A stretch of DNA of 64,000 bases, taken from an uncultured Flavobacteriaceae bacterium. GTDB taxonomy: Bacteria; Bacteroidota; Bacteroidia; Flavobacteriales; Flavobacteriaceae. The stretch is taken from positions 1 through 64,000 of the forward strand of contig CAKUPQ010000002.1 in NCBI GenBank assembly GCA_934675205.1, written 5' to 3'. The notes beneath the pieces were generated by a model. The model saw only the letters and a list, made by a program, of their open reading frames with translations. It did no database searches and was not told the origin of the DNA. Made by a program: the position numbers and the translations under genes. The stretch's first letter is position 1. Each line of letters begins with the position of its first letter. Shown one piece after another: positions 1-9,166 of the stretch.

Positions 1-69
1 CATTCCGAACAGAGAAGTTAAGCCCGACTGCGCAGATGGTACTGCATCAGTGGGAGAGTATGTCATCGC
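1..69 (+). rRNA. rrf: 5S ribosomal RNA, 3' part
   Basis: The window opens inside a 5S rRNA: the segment beginning CATTCCGAACAGAGAAG is the conserved loop B/helix III region and the GATGGTACTGC...GTGGGAGAGTA segment is the conserved loop E/helix IV region. The 5' half lies before the window. It is the last gene of an rRNA operon read rightwards, since T-rich terminators follow at once. The exact 3' end is uncertain by a few bases. Confidence 0.93.
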
Positions 70-81
70 CTTTTTTTAATG

Positions 82-115
82 AAGTCCTTTGATTTTAAAT
101 CAAAGGACTTTTTTT
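82..115 (+). terminator. rRNA operon terminator 1
   Basis: A long perfect hairpin (AAGTCCTTTGATTT paired with its complement around a TAA loop) is followed by a run of seven T. It sits 12 bases behind the 5S rRNA, as expected for a factor-independent terminator of the rRNA operon. Confidence 0.9.
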
Positions 116-186
116 ATTAATATGCAATGCAGTTCGACTGTATGCAGAATAGCAGACAAACTTAAAGTAACGACTTTTTTATTGAA

Positions 187-217
187 ATCCTTATCGGAAA
201 AGATAGGGGCTTTTTTT
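187..217 (+). terminator. rRNA operon terminator 2 (probable)
   Basis: CCTTATC pairs with GATAGGG around a GGAAAA loop (one G-T pair) and is followed by seven T. It is a second, weaker terminator-like hairpin in tandem with the one at 82-115. The 118-186 stretch between them holds no gene I can support. Confidence 0.6.
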
Positions 218-302
218 ATTAGTGTATTGATGATGTTCATTTTTTTGCTAAACGAACGCAACCTTTTTATATTTGTTGCATCTATACTATAAAAACCATT
301 TT

Positions 303-959
303 ATGAAAAAAATCTATTTTTTCTGTTTTGCTTTACTTTTGTCAGGATGTACTATTCAATATGACGGAAGTAATCGTTTGTTAGTGAGTGGTAAAATCAT
401 TGATAAAAACGGAAATCCGATATCCAATATAGAAGTAATTACTAATGTTTCTAATGGTAGTGGTTGGGGTAATAGTAATGACGATATAGGAATTGACCTT
501 ACGGATAGTCAAGGAAATTTTATGATGTTTTTTCCAAAACCAAAAAGAGATGACCTTCAATACAGTATTCAATTCCAAGGTTATGATGGGATATATCAGG
601 AAAAAAGATTTATGAATGTTTTGTATGAAGACTTTTCTAATCTTGAGTATAATTTAGACGTGATTAAACTTTATAAACAAGAAGAAATTATAAATTTAGA
701 ACTCTATTTTGCTTCTGAGAATTATTCAAAACAAATTGCAGATATACATTTAATTGGAGAAATTTCAAACAACGAAGTTTGGGTAAATCTACCAAATGAA
801 GACAATTATTATTATCCTCAAAATTTTTATCAGGTTGTGAAAAACCAAGTCATAACCGTAGAATATAGCGTATATAATTCTTCAAATAATCAGACTACAT
901 ATCACACAGAAAGCATCGAAATAGGAGAAGAAGACCTTAGTTATACCATAAATTATTAA
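303..959 (+). CDS. Lipoprotein with carboxypeptidase-regulatory-like domain
   Basis: 218 residues. A lysine-rich start and hydrophobic stretch end in a lipobox LLSGC, placing lipid attachment at Cys16. The ATG at 303 is chosen because an upstream in-frame start would put ten extra residues before this signal. Residues about 35-100 (SGKIIDKNGNPISNIEV...) look like the CarboxypepD_reg beta-sandwich common in Bacteroidota surface proteins. The remainder is unrecognised and beta-rich. The stop is one base before the ATG of the next gene, an outer-membrane barrel, so the two are likely co-translated partners at the outer membrane. Function unknown; localisation is well supported. Confidence 0.85.
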   Translation: MKKIYFFCFALLLSGCTIQYDGSNRLLVSGKIIDKNGNPISNIEVITNVSNGSGWGNSNDDIGIDLTDSQGNFMMFFPKPKRDDLQYSIQFQGYDGIYQEKRFMNVLYEDFSNLEYNLDVIKLYKQEEIINLELYFASENYSKQIADIHLIGEISNNEVWVNLPNEDNYYYPQNFYQVVKNQVITVEYSVYNSSNNQTTYHTESIEIGEEDLSYTINY

Positions 960-960
960 G

Positions 961-1596
961 ATGAAACAGCTTACACTACTCTCAATATTGTTAATGTATT
1001 TTTGCGGATTTTCTCAAGAAGAATTTCAAGAAGAAGAACCAAAAAAAGAAATACAAAAATCAGAAAAAATCAAAAAAGTTCGTCCTGACCACGAATTTGC
1101 ATTTTATCTTATTAAACAAAATGATTTTGGAGATAATTTTCTTTCAAAAGCACATACATCAAAAATAGGATTCGGAACGTATAAAAACTTTATAAATGTT
1201 TATGGTTTTGCTTTGGGAATTGATGCTGAATCTGTGAGATATAAAATAACCGACCCATCTTTGGCAGGAAACATCAAATGGACACAATATCTTAATTTTT
1301 CGGGAAGACTTTCTTACGACTATAAGCTGTCAGACGAACTGACTTTAGTTCCGTATATCAAAATAGGAGGAACAAGATTAAGGCAAAGTTCAGCTGGTAG
1401 AAACTTCGGAGGAATTAGCGGAACTTCTTATACTGTGGGAATTAACCTTAACTATAATATAAGCCAAAGTGCCTATTTCTTTACAGGATTGAACTACAAT
1501 TACAACTCTTACAACGTAAACAGCAACTCCGAATATCAATCGTTTTTTGACCGTTCCAATCAGGTTCAGATTTATTTGGGAATAGGTTTCTTCTAA
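961..1596 (+). CDS. Outer-membrane beta-barrel-like protein
   Basis: 211 residues. A signal peptide ends near FCGFSQ, followed by an acidic and lysine-rich linker (EEFQEEEPKKEIQKSEK) that probably lies in the periplasm. From about residue 45 onward, alternating hydrophobic/polar strands rich in Tyr, Asn and Gly end in a terminal Phe (IYLGIGFF), the usual barrel assembly signature. It follows the lipoprotein gene with a one-base gap, so they form a unit. No specific family was recognised; a small porin-like or structural barrel is the most likely reading. Confidence 0.8.
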   Translation: MKQLTLLSILLMYFCGFSQEEFQEEEPKKEIQKSEKIKKVRPDHEFAFYLIKQNDFGDNFLSKAHTSKIGFGTYKNFINVYGFALGIDAESVRYKITDPSLAGNIKWTQYLNFSGRLSYDYKLSDELTLVPYIKIGGTRLRQSSAGRNFGGISGTSYTVGINLNYNISQSAYFFTGLNYNYNSYNVNSNSEYQSFFDRSNQVQIYLGIGFF

Positions 1597-1644
1597 AAAA
1601 GGAGTCCGATATGTTTTTATGAATACATCGAACTCCCCAATTTT

Positions 1645-3804
1645 CTAATCATTTTCTTTCTTTTTAAAGATAGAACCGATTTCTTTTCCTATTTTCTGAA
1701 CGGTTTCTATTCCTTTGTTTAAAGGTTCTGACGAAATATCAAGGTCAGTGTATCGTTCGTCACTAAAATTTTCAAACTGTTGTGGATATACGACAAACCT
1801 ACTGTTTAACGGGAAATACTTTTCGAGTTTAGACGGTAGATTTTCAAGTACACTCATATGCGATGCAGCTCCTTTTCGGGCAGAAATCAATACGAATAGG
1901 TCATCTTGATGAATATCTTTTGAAAGTATCAGAAAATCTTCCCAATCGGTAAAGTTATATATTGAAATTGAAGTAGTTAACTTCTGTTTTTTTAGTAGTC
2001 GTTCTACGGCTTTTTGAGTAGCTTCATTACAATACAGTTGAATAGAAATACTCAATTCTTTAGCCAATGTCGTTATTTTGGCAACCCATAAACCAAATCC
2101 GTTTTCGTGTTCAGCTAACGGTGGAGCAGTAACTACAATCCTTTTGTGAAGTACCAAAGGTTTTTCTAAATGACAGACAAAAATAGTTTTATCGGTATTG
2201 TTCAGAATGTTGTCAATTTTTTCTCCTATTAGTTTGTCCAAAAAACCTGTACGTTGCGACCAACCCAAAACAATAATATCAGCCATTATTTCTCTTGAAA
2301 TTCGGGCTATTCCACTTGCTATATTATGGTCAATGGTCGTAATAATATTTACTTTGGTTTCAGAGGCAGAAGCCTCTTTTACAAATTCTTCTAACTTATT
2401 TCTCGCTTTGAGAATATTGATTTCGGCTTCATTATTATTAGAAACTACCGACAATATAGATATCGGATTAGGAGATTTTTTATTTTTGACAAAAATGGTA
2501 AATTCCAATAGCTTTTCGATGTTAGTAAAACTTGAAACCGGAAGTAATATATGCTCACTCGAAGCAGCTTCATTTGTTTTTATAATCTCGTTTGTATCTT
2601 CGGATTCGACAATAATTTTTTTCCCGGCTTGTTCGGTTACAAACGAAGCAACAACACAGGTAACAAGAATAAGAATAATAGTTCCGTTTAAGATATTTTC
2701 GTCCAGAATTTCGGCTTTGTATCCTACTAAAATTACAGCAAGTGTTGCAGCTGCGTGTGCTCCACTCAACCCAAAAATAAGCTGACGTTGAGCCCCTGTA
2801 TATTTGAAAACAAGTTGCGTAAACCAAGCAGCAATCCATTTTCCGAAAAGAGCGACAATTGCCAGTGTTGCTGCTATAATAAGAGCAGTCGGACCTTTGG
2901 TAATCACACTTATATCAACCAACATACCTACACTTATCAAGAAAAACGGAATAAACAGAGAATTACCGATAAATTCGATTCTGTTCATCAGTGCAGAAGA
3001 ATGCGGAATCAGTTTGTTTAGAGCCAATCCTGCAACGAAAGCTCCGATAATCGCTTCTACCCCTGCAACTTCTGCTAAGAATGCAGCAAAAAACACTACC
3101 GAAAGTACAAAAATATAATGCGAATGCTTTTCACTTTCTAATTTTCGGAAGAACCATTTTGCTATTTTCGGAACAATGAAAAACATTATGAAAGAGAAAA
3201 TAGCCAACGAGATAATGAGTCGAATCCAAAACTCCTGATTCAGACTTCCCTGACTATTTCCTATAATTACAGCCAAAATAAGAAGTACAGCTGTATCGGT
3301 TAAAATTGTTCCCCCAACGGTAATGGCTACTGCCTGATTTTTAGAAATTCCAAGTTTACTGACAATCGGATAAGCCACAAGCGTATGGGTGGCGAACATA
3401 CTTGCTGTCAGAAAACTCGCATTAAAATCATAATTCAAAAAATAATAACACACAGGAAATCCTATCGTAATCGGAATAATAAAAGTAAAAAAACCAAACA
3501 GAATACTTTTGTTTCGGTTGGATTTAAAATCGTTCATATCCAGTTCCAAACCTGCGATAAACATAATGTACAAAAGACCTATGGTTGAGAAAAGGTCAAT
3601 AGCAGAACTTTTTTCGAGAATACCGAATCCGTGAGGACCGATAGCCACTCCTGCTATAATCAATCCGATAATTCCGGGAATATTTAATTTTCTTAACAGA
3701 ATAGGGGATAATAAAATAATAAATAAAAGCAATGAAAATATCAATATAAGATTTTCTAACGGTAGCTCAAATTCGTGTAATAAGTCTTTGAAAAAGTTTG
3801 TCAT
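1645..3804 (-). CDS. Kef-type cation:proton antiporter with UspA-like domain
   Basis: 719 residues. The N-terminal about 400 residues are a CPA2 (Na+/H+ exchanger, KefB-like) membrane domain with about 12 segments, including GLIIAGVAIGPHGFG and the helix GVEAIIGAFVAGLALN. The C-terminal about 290 residues are soluble and resemble tandem universal-stress folds (for example IISREIMADIIVLGWSQ). CPA2 proteins exchange K+ or Na+ for H+ at the inner membrane; the soluble part probably senses nucleotides or stress. Its 3' end faces the barrel gene convergently across 48 bases. Ion specificity cannot be told. Confidence 0.9.
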   Translation of the reverse strand: MTNFFKDLLHEFELPLENLILIFSLLLFIILLSPILLRKLNIPGIIGLIIAGVAIGPHGFGILEKSSAIDLFSTIGLLYIMFIAGLELDMNDFKSNRNKSILFGFFTFIIPITIGFPVCYYFLNYDFNASFLTASMFATHTLVAYPIVSKLGISKNQAVAITVGGTILTDTAVLLILAVIIGNSQGSLNQEFWIRLIISLAIFSFIMFFIVPKIAKWFFRKLESEKHSHYIFVLSVVFFAAFLAEVAGVEAIIGAFVAGLALNKLIPHSSALMNRIEFIGNSLFIPFFLISVGMLVDISVITKGPTALIIAATLAIVALFGKWIAAWFTQLVFKYTGAQRQLIFGLSGAHAAATLAVILVGYKAEILDENILNGTIILILVTCVVASFVTEQAGKKIIVESEDTNEIIKTNEAASSEHILLPVSSFTNIEKLLEFTIFVKNKKSPNPISILSVVSNNNEAEINILKARNKLEEFVKEASASETKVNIITTIDHNIASGIARISREIMADIIVLGWSQRTGFLDKLIGEKIDNILNNTDKTIFVCHLEKPLVLHKRIVVTAPPLAEHENGFGLWVAKITTLAKELSISIQLYCNEATQKAVERLLKKQKLTTSISIYNFTDWEDFLILSKDIHQDDLFVLISARKGAASHMSVLENLPSKLEKYFPLNSRFVVYPQQFENFSDERYTDLDISSEPLNKGIETVQKIGKEIGSIFKKKEND

Positions 3805-3926
3805 CGGTTATTTGTATCTTGAAAAAGCTATTTTTTTAGGTAATTTTAAAGAAACACTTTTAAGGTTTGCGATAAAAATAAAAAAAATATTTTTAAGAGT
3901 ATGTAATCTTAGAGATTTATTTTTAT

Positions 3927-3966
3927 TTTAGACGTACGACTTACGAATTCAAGCTGTACGTCTAAA
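3927..3966 (-). terminator. Hairpin behind the SpecificRecomb gene
   Basis: TTTAGACGTAC (3927-3937) pairs perfectly with GTACGTCTAAA (3956-3966). It lies just past the stop of the minus-strand gene at 3984-6014 and before the antiporter start. On the minus strand it is followed by A-rich rather than T-rich sequence, so it may protect the 3' end instead of terminating. Confidence 0.5.
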
Positions 3967-3983
3967 TTCTAAAAATTAACACA

Positions 3984-6014
3984 CTACATTTTAGGTGGAA
4001 AAAAGAACAGTGAAGGCTTTTCTCTAAAAAATCTCCAAATTGAAAGTGCCACCAATCGAAGTTCTAAAAGTGAAATATTTCTGGAACGGAAAGCCAATGA
4101 AAGTGAAAGAGTAAAACTTACAATAAAATTAATCATTCCGATAATTCCGATACCAAATATTCCCCAAATTATCATAGAAAGAGGAATGTCAAAATCTCCT
4201 CCGTAGATTCCTAAAGCCAAATTTCCACTGGCAAAAGTGATGTGACGTATGTCTAAATTCAGCCCAATAAAAACTCCGATAGAAGCGGTAGTTCCCATAA
4301 AAACTCCAAACCATAAATTAGAGATAACTCCAGCCCATTTGTCTTCATATATTTTGGCTAATTTATTTGTTTTGTCTTTACCAAGAGTCTTTTTAAGAAG
4401 AGGGTGTTCTTGAATTCTATAATACACAGAGTTGTGTTTGTCTCTGTTTGCTATACTTCCTGCAATAACTCCGGAGATAAACAAAAAGAATCCGGCAATA
4501 GCTGCGTGAACAATAGCAGGAGAGTGAACAGGACTCAAATCCGTCAAAAGCGTTTCCCATTTATTGTGAGCTATGTTGTAATTAAAAATTAAATCTATCA
4601 ACCAGATCAATAAAAAAGCTACCGGAAATGCCATAACTACGTTTCCTAGAAAAGCAATAAATTGCGAACGGAAAACTCTGGCAAAAAATATCGCAAAACT
4701 ATTATATTTGCTACTCACACTCTCGCTTTTGTCTTTTGCTCCTTGTTCTAATGCACTAATAAGAGTCGAAGCGGTCATAGCAGGTTGTTTGGTAGCTAAC
4801 GTAAAGCCTAACAAATAAATAGCAATAAATCCGAAAGCATAATTCATACTATACAAAAAAGCGTGTCCGAAATCACTGGTCTCTATTTTAGACAAAAGCA
4901 CTTTGAATACACACAGAAATCCTACTATCAATCCACCTCCACAAGCTGTTCGAAACATTTTAAAATATTCTTTTCGATTGCTTGTTATATAATGTTCACC
5001 TGTTTTGGCAGCATGCTGGGTAACTTCGTAGGACAAAAGTTGCGTACTTTCATTTATAAGCTGACGAACATTGGTTTTGTCGCAGTTATACTTTATCAGG
5101 AGTAGAGCAATATCTCTGGTTTTTTTTGAAGTTTCTTCTCCTTCATCTACCACCAAATAAGGGAGAAGCTCTTTTGTTCTGTCGAGTTGCTGTCTGATTC
5201 GGAGTAAGGATTGATTTACTTTGAGCGAAATGCCATATTTATGCGAATTTTCAAAGGCTGTTTTGATATAATTCTGACATTGTTTATGTAAAATTACAAC
5301 CTGTTTATAAGATAAATCATCAGACGGAATGTATTTTTTTTCTGAACGAATGAGTTTGTCGTTAAGTTCTGCAAATTCACGTTGTATCGCAATAAAAGGG
5401 CTGTCAAAATTCTGAAATTCCGGAACCATTTTATTGACATCACTTTCCATCGCTCGTCCGGAAATTCGTTGGATAAGCACTTCGATTCCGTAGATGATTT
5501 CTGACAATTCAAAACCGTTGCCTTTTTCGTTATAAAAGGTCTGAAAGCCAAGCTTTTTAAGTAAAATATTTATTTGATTTTCGGGAATTCTTTCAATCCA
5601 TTGAGGATCTGTCTTTAGGTAAAAAACTTGATTCAGGATGAATTGCAAACTGTTTTTTGAGGGTTGATAAGGGAGTATCTTTTCGCTCAAACGCTTTCTG
5701 ATTTCGTATAGAAAGTCAGTGTCTTTGATAATTCCGGCATCTGAAATGATTTGGTCAAATTCTTTTTCTCTGAATAAATTTTTCAGATAATCCGAAAGCG
5801 ACTTTCTATATTCCTCGTTTTCTTCCAAAAAGTTCAGAAGAATCAACAAATCTATATCATATACAACATTTATGTTGTTAGGACGAAATACATTGACAAT
5901 CCTTACTAAAAACTCGACATCAGGTTCGTTATCATCAGAACAAAGATGCAGGTGTTTTTTAAAAATGAATTCTAATTTTTCTTTTTTATTGTAGGGAAAA
6001 ATGTTTGCTTTCAT
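3984..6014 (-). CDS. SpecificRecomb-family membrane protein (so-called site-specific recombinase)
   Basis: 676 residues. The N-terminal about 330 residues are soluble and helical; the C-terminal half has about seven membrane segments (GGGLIVGFLCVFKVLLS, FGFIAIYLLGFTLATKQPAM, and later ones). The ATKQPAMTAS segment and overall layout match Pfam SpecificRecomb, named after a gonococcal growth-regulation gene. Despite the name it has no tyrosine or serine recombinase signature and is a membrane protein, so it should not be read as a mobile-element gene. Real function unknown. It stands alone on the minus strand with a 450-base region upstream. Confidence 0.82.
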   Translation of the reverse strand: MKANIFPYNKKEKLEFIFKKHLHLCSDDNEPDVEFLVRIVNVFRPNNINVVYDIDLLILLNFLEENEEYRKSLSDYLKNLFREKEFDQIISDAGIIKDTDFLYEIRKRLSEKILPYQPSKNSLQFILNQVFYLKTDPQWIERIPENQINILLKKLGFQTFYNEKGNGFELSEIIYGIEVLIQRISGRAMESDVNKMVPEFQNFDSPFIAIQREFAELNDKLIRSEKKYIPSDDLSYKQVVILHKQCQNYIKTAFENSHKYGISLKVNQSLLRIRQQLDRTKELLPYLVVDEGEETSKKTRDIALLLIKYNCDKTNVRQLINESTQLLSYEVTQHAAKTGEHYITSNRKEYFKMFRTACGGGLIVGFLCVFKVLLSKIETSDFGHAFLYSMNYAFGFIAIYLLGFTLATKQPAMTASTLISALEQGAKDKSESVSSKYNSFAIFFARVFRSQFIAFLGNVVMAFPVAFLLIWLIDLIFNYNIAHNKWETLLTDLSPVHSPAIVHAAIAGFFLFISGVIAGSIANRDKHNSVYYRIQEHPLLKKTLGKDKTNKLAKIYEDKWAGVISNLWFGVFMGTTASIGVFIGLNLDIRHITFASGNLALGIYGGDFDIPLSMIIWGIFGIGIIGMINFIVSFTLSLSLAFRSRNISLLELRLVALSIWRFFREKPSLFFFPPKM

Positions 6015-6464
6015 ATTGAAATCATTTAATTTTTTTCAATTGGCTAAAAAAAGTTCTTTTTGCCTTGCTTTTTGTCTTTTTTTGCTCCGTATCTCTGCTA
6101 TGTAGGGCAAAAAAGCCTTCCAGCAGAACAAAAATATTCATTTTTCGCTTCAATCAAAAAAGTTTAAATGAGTTCAGTAAAAAATTAGCGGAAAAGTAAT
6201 GAAATATCCCAAAATTACCAATCCTATTTTTTATAAATGAAGTGATTTAAACTTTTTTGTAATACGAAACGAACTGTCAATATTTGCGTTACAAAATACA
6301 ATTATTTCAATCAGGATTATGTGTAGAATGTTTGGTTAATAACGAATAAAAAAAATAATCTAAAAAAAATCAACAAATATATTTTGGTGGAGTGTTTTTT
6401 CATTGATTTTTTTGGATATTTGTTTGATAAAAACAGCTAGAAAACACAGTACAATCAATTTCTT
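6015..6464. other. Gene-free 450-base region with long inverted repeat
   Basis: No coding sequence is supported here. It holds the divergent upstream regions of the SpecificRecomb gene (leftwards) and the epimerase gene (rightwards). A perfect 14-base inverted repeat, AAAAAAGTTTAAAT at 6156-6169 and its complement at 6245-6258, encloses 75 bases. Base composition is very AT-rich. No convincing full promoter is visible; GATATTTG near 6415-6422 is one base off the -7 consensus for the epimerase gene. Confidence 0.6.
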
Positions 6465-7457
6465 ATGTCAATTACAACTCAAAATCCAAATACAAAACCA
6501 AAAATAATCATAGCAGGAGGGACGGGTTTTATTGGAAAATATTTATCTGATTATTTCTTGAAAAAAGGATTTGAAGTAGTGGTTTTTTCGAGGGGAAAAT
6601 CAAAACCGCCTGTCTGCCCTGCCCGTCCGGCAGGCGGGCGAATAGGTAGAGAAAACCAAACTCGCTATGTGAATTGGGACGGAAAAAATTTATCCGATTG
6701 GAAAACCGAGCTTGAAGGTTCGTTTTTGTTGATTAACCTTTCGGGAAAAACCGTAGCTGTACGACATAATCCAAAAAATAAAAAGGAAATTTTCGGTTCT
6801 CGAATTGACAGCACTAAAGTTTTGAACCAAGCTGTTTTACTTTGTGAAAACCCTCCGAAATATTGGGTAAATTCATCAGGAGCTACGATTTATAAAACTT
6901 CGTTTTCCGAAAGTCGGGACGAATATTTTACTGAAACTGAACCCGAATTTCTGACTGATGTTATTTTGGCTTGGGAGGACGAATTTTTCAAAAATCCGAA
7001 TCCGAAAACTAAAAAATTAGCTTTGCGAACTTCGGTTGTTTTCGGAAAAAAGGGAGATACTTTTGAGAAATTGAATTTGCTTTCCAAATTAGGATTAGGA
7101 GGAAAACAAGGCAACGGGAAACAGATAATGAGTTGGATTCATATTGAAGATTTCGCTCGGATTATCGAATTTTCTGTCGAAAAGAACATAGAGGGATTCA
7201 TAAATATGGCAAGTCCGAATCCTGTTGCGAATTCCGAAATGATGAGAGCTTTCCGAAAAGCGAATAACATTCCGTTTGGAATTCCAACACCTGAATTTCT
7301 CCTTAAAATCGGAACAAAAATAATCGGAGTAGAACCTGATTTTGTTCTGAAAAGCTATAATGTAGTGTCAAAACGATTAGAAGAAAACGGTTTTGAGTTC
7401 AAATTCCCTACTATTGATAAGGCTTTGGGAGATTTGATTCATTCGCATGATTCGTAG
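6465..7457 (+). CDS. TIGR01777-family NAD-dependent epimerase/dehydratase-like protein
   Basis: 330 residues. A Rossmann start with IIAGGTGFIGKYLSDYF (glycine-rich nucleotide loop), the NLSGKTV segment, SSGATIY, and the C-terminal DUF1731-like part all match the YfcH/TIGR01777 extended-SDR group, whose substrate is unknown. Between FSRGKSK and TRYVNWDGK there is an extra GC-rich stretch of about 18 residues encoded by a palindromic DNA repeat at 6608-6641; relatives normally run directly across here. The frame is kept, so the protein may still work. Convergent with the UbiA-like gene, four bases apart. Confidence 0.88.
   Translation: MSITTQNPNTKPKIIIAGGTGFIGKYLSDYFLKKGFEVVVFSRGKSKPPVCPARPAGGRIGRENQTRYVNWDGKNLSDWKTELEGSFLLINLSGKTVAVRHNPKNKKEIFGSRIDSTKVLNQAVLLCENPPKYWVNSSGATIYKTSFSESRDEYFTETEPEFLTDVILAWEDEFFKNPNPKTKKLALRTSVVFGKKGDTFEKLNLLSKLGLGGKQGNGKQIMSWIHIEDFARIIEFSVEKNIEGFINMASPNPVANSEMMRAFRKANNIPFGIPTPEFLLKIGTKIIGVEPDFVLKSYNVVSKRLEENGFEFKFPTIDKALGDLIHSHDS
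6608..6641. repeat. GC-rich palindromic repeat inside a coding region
   Basis: A sharply GC-rich block (GCCTGTCTGCCCTGCCCG then TCCGGCAGGCGGGCG) stands out from the AT-rich gene around it. The halves GCCTG/CAGGC and GCCCG/CGGGC can pair. The same CCTGTCTG start occurs at 32511 in an intergenic hairpin, suggesting a dispersed palindromic family. Confidence 0.75.
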
Positions 7458-7461
7458 CTTA

Positions 7462-8259
7462 CTAACGAAAAAGGACAATTAACACAAGCCACAAAATCGG
7501 AATGCTTTCTACCCAAAAAGTAGTATAGTATTTCGATTTTTTTTCGTTGGCAAAAAGAGTGAAAAGCAAAACCGAGACAGCTAAAATTCCGTTTATCAAA
7601 AGTTGAGAAATCTTATACTCTGAAAGTGAAAATTCCAAATAGAAAAAGAGTATCAACAGTAGTATTCCGAGAATTTTTGTATTTCGGACTCCGATAGTTT
7701 GAGGAACGGTTTTCAAACTCGGACTATCTTCTTTCAGGTCGATAATCTCAAAAATCAGAATCAAAATTATAACCAACAAAAACCGTTGAAAACACTTGAC
7801 AATCACATCAGAATTTATCGGATAATCTGCCTCAAAAAGCGGTAATAAAAGCGTAATTCCGACCCAACAAAGAGCTACAATATAAATTTTTATACCACTT
7901 ATGCTTCGGATATTTTTATGATTAAAAACCGAAAGAGCATACAACGAAGTCAATAATCCCGTAATCATTATCGTAATTTGGGAAACGAAACTTAACTTAA
8001 AAAAACAAAATCCTGCAATCAGAACACTCAAAAAGGTCAATAGCTGAATGGTTTTATATTCCGTATTCAGGTCTTTTTTTAATAAAATTGTGGTGTATTT
8101 TGTGTAGTTATACCCAACAACAGACGAAAAAAACACAAAGGCAATTACCCATACATTTATAGGAATCTCAAAAAAATAGTAGGTTACAAAAGCTAAAGCC
8201 GTAATAGCCAATCCTACGTGAATACTGCTGTGAATATAAAAATCAAAAAGTTTTTTCAT
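7462..8259 (-). CDS. UbiA-like prenyltransferase-fold membrane protein
   Basis: 265 residues, about eight or nine membrane helices. YNYTKYTTILLKK (about residues 50-62) stands where UbiA enzymes have their first NxxxDxxxD motif, and EIIDLKEDSPSLKTVPQTIG matches the second motif region DxxDxxxD followed by the TxP turn. The first aspartate motif is degenerate, so it may have a different substrate or be inactive. UbiA enzymes attach polyprenyl chains to aromatic rings in the membrane. No quinone gene lies nearby. Divergent from the enoyl-CoA hydratase gene across about 90 bases. Confidence 0.7.
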   Translation of the reverse strand: MKKLFDFYIHSSIHVGLAITALAFVTYYFFEIPINVWVIAFVFFSSVVGYNYTKYTTILLKKDLNTEYKTIQLLTFLSVLIAGFCFFKLSFVSQITIMITGLLTSLYALSVFNHKNIRSISGIKIYIVALCWVGITLLLPLFEADYPINSDVIVKCFQRFLLVIILILIFEIIDLKEDSPSLKTVPQTIGVRNTKILGILLLILFFYLEFSLSEYKISQLLINGILAVSVLLFTLFANEKKSKYYTTFWVESIPILWLVLIVLFR

Positions 8260-8320
8260 TCTACTCGGAATAATTTTATAAAAGTAATATTTTCATTCTA
8301 TATATTTCACATTACTTTTT

Positions 8321-8328
8321 TAACTTTG
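8321..8328 (+). promoter_or_regulatory. -7 promoter element of the enoyl-CoA hydratase gene
   Basis: TAACTTTG matches the Bacteroidota -7 consensus TAnnTTTG exactly, 20 bases before the ATG. No clear -33 TTTG is seen at the usual 17-20 base spacing. The segment is followed by CCTTTAACTTTAAAC, a repeat unit seen elsewhere in the window. Confidence 0.5.
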
Positions 8329-8348
8329 AACCTTTAACTTTAAACAAA

Positions 8349-9119
8349 ATGACAATAACAACAAGACCAAACGGTTCCTTATACACCAAAATCGAAAATA
8401 AAATTGCAACGGTAGAATTCGGACACCCTCAAAGCAATTCTTTTCCGAGTGAATTATTGGACAGATTAACCAAAGAAATTAACTCGTTAAGCGAAAACAA
8501 CGAAGTAAACCTTATTCTTTTGAAAAGCGAGGGAGAGGGAGCTTTTTGTGCAGGAGCAAGTTTTGACGAATTATTAGCTGTAAACGATTCGGAAACAGGG
8601 AAAAAATTCTTTTCGGGATTTGCCAATGTCATCAATGCGATGCGAAAATGTTCTAAAATCATTGTAGGAAGAATCCACGGAAAAGCTGTCGGAGGAGGAG
8701 TCGGAATTATTTCTGCCTGTGATTATGCTTTAGCTTCGGTTGATGGAGCTGTTAAACTTTCGGAACTTGCCATCGGAATCGGCCCTTTTGTGATTGAACC
8801 TGCAGTTTCCCGAAAAATTGGAAAAGGTGCGATGTCCGAAATGACACTTGCTCCACATTCTTGGAAAAATGCGTATTGGGCAAAAAACAAAGGTCTGTAT
8901 GCAGAAGTTTATGAAAGTGTAAAAGATTTAGACAAAGAGCTTGAGATTTTCTGTTCCAAATTAACGGAATGTAATCCTGAAGCGTTATCCGAAATGAAAA
9001 AAGTAATCTGGGAAGGCACCGAAAATTGGGATACTTTACTCTACGAAAGAGCTGAAATTTCAGGAAGATTGGTGCTGTCTGATTTTACTAAAGAGGCTTT
9101 GTCAAAGTTTAGGAAGTAG
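8349..9119 (+). CDS. Enoyl-CoA hydratase/isomerase family protein
   Basis: 256 residues, the usual crotonase length. The oxyanion-hole segments are visible: GAFCAGASFDEL (about 60-72) and GKAVGGGVGIISACDYALAS (about 112-131). The family adds water to, or isomerises, enoyl-CoA thioesters. SELAIGIGPFVIEP after the second glycine segment resembles methylglutaconyl-CoA hydratase-type members, but substrate cannot be settled. It stands alone between divergent and convergent neighbours. Confidence 0.88.
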   Translation: MTITTRPNGSLYTKIENKIATVEFGHPQSNSFPSELLDRLTKEINSLSENNEVNLILLKSEGEGAFCAGASFDELLAVNDSETGKKFFSGFANVINAMRKCSKIIVGRIHGKAVGGGVGIISACDYALASVDGAVKLSELAIGIGPFVIEPAVSRKIGKGAMSEMTLAPHSWKNAYWAKNKGLYAEVYESVKDLDKELEIFCSKLTECNPEALSEMKKVIWEGTENWDTLLYERAEISGRLVLSDFTKEALSKFRK

Positions 9120-9166
9120 TAAAGAGCCACAAGGCAAAAAGCACGAGTTTTTCTATTGGCTTTTGG

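Noticed and set aside
120..186. Possible small RNA between the two rRNA terminators
   Set aside because: No promoter and no convincing secondary structure beyond the terminators themselves.
2198..2785. Long plus-strand open frame opposite the antiporter gene
   Set aside because: It is antisense to a well-supported coding region, has no family resemblance and reflects the base composition of the true frame.
3984..6014. Reading the SpecificRecomb protein as evidence of a mobile element
   Set aside because: It is a multi-helix membrane protein without recombinase catalytic residues, and no att-like or terminal repeats surround it.
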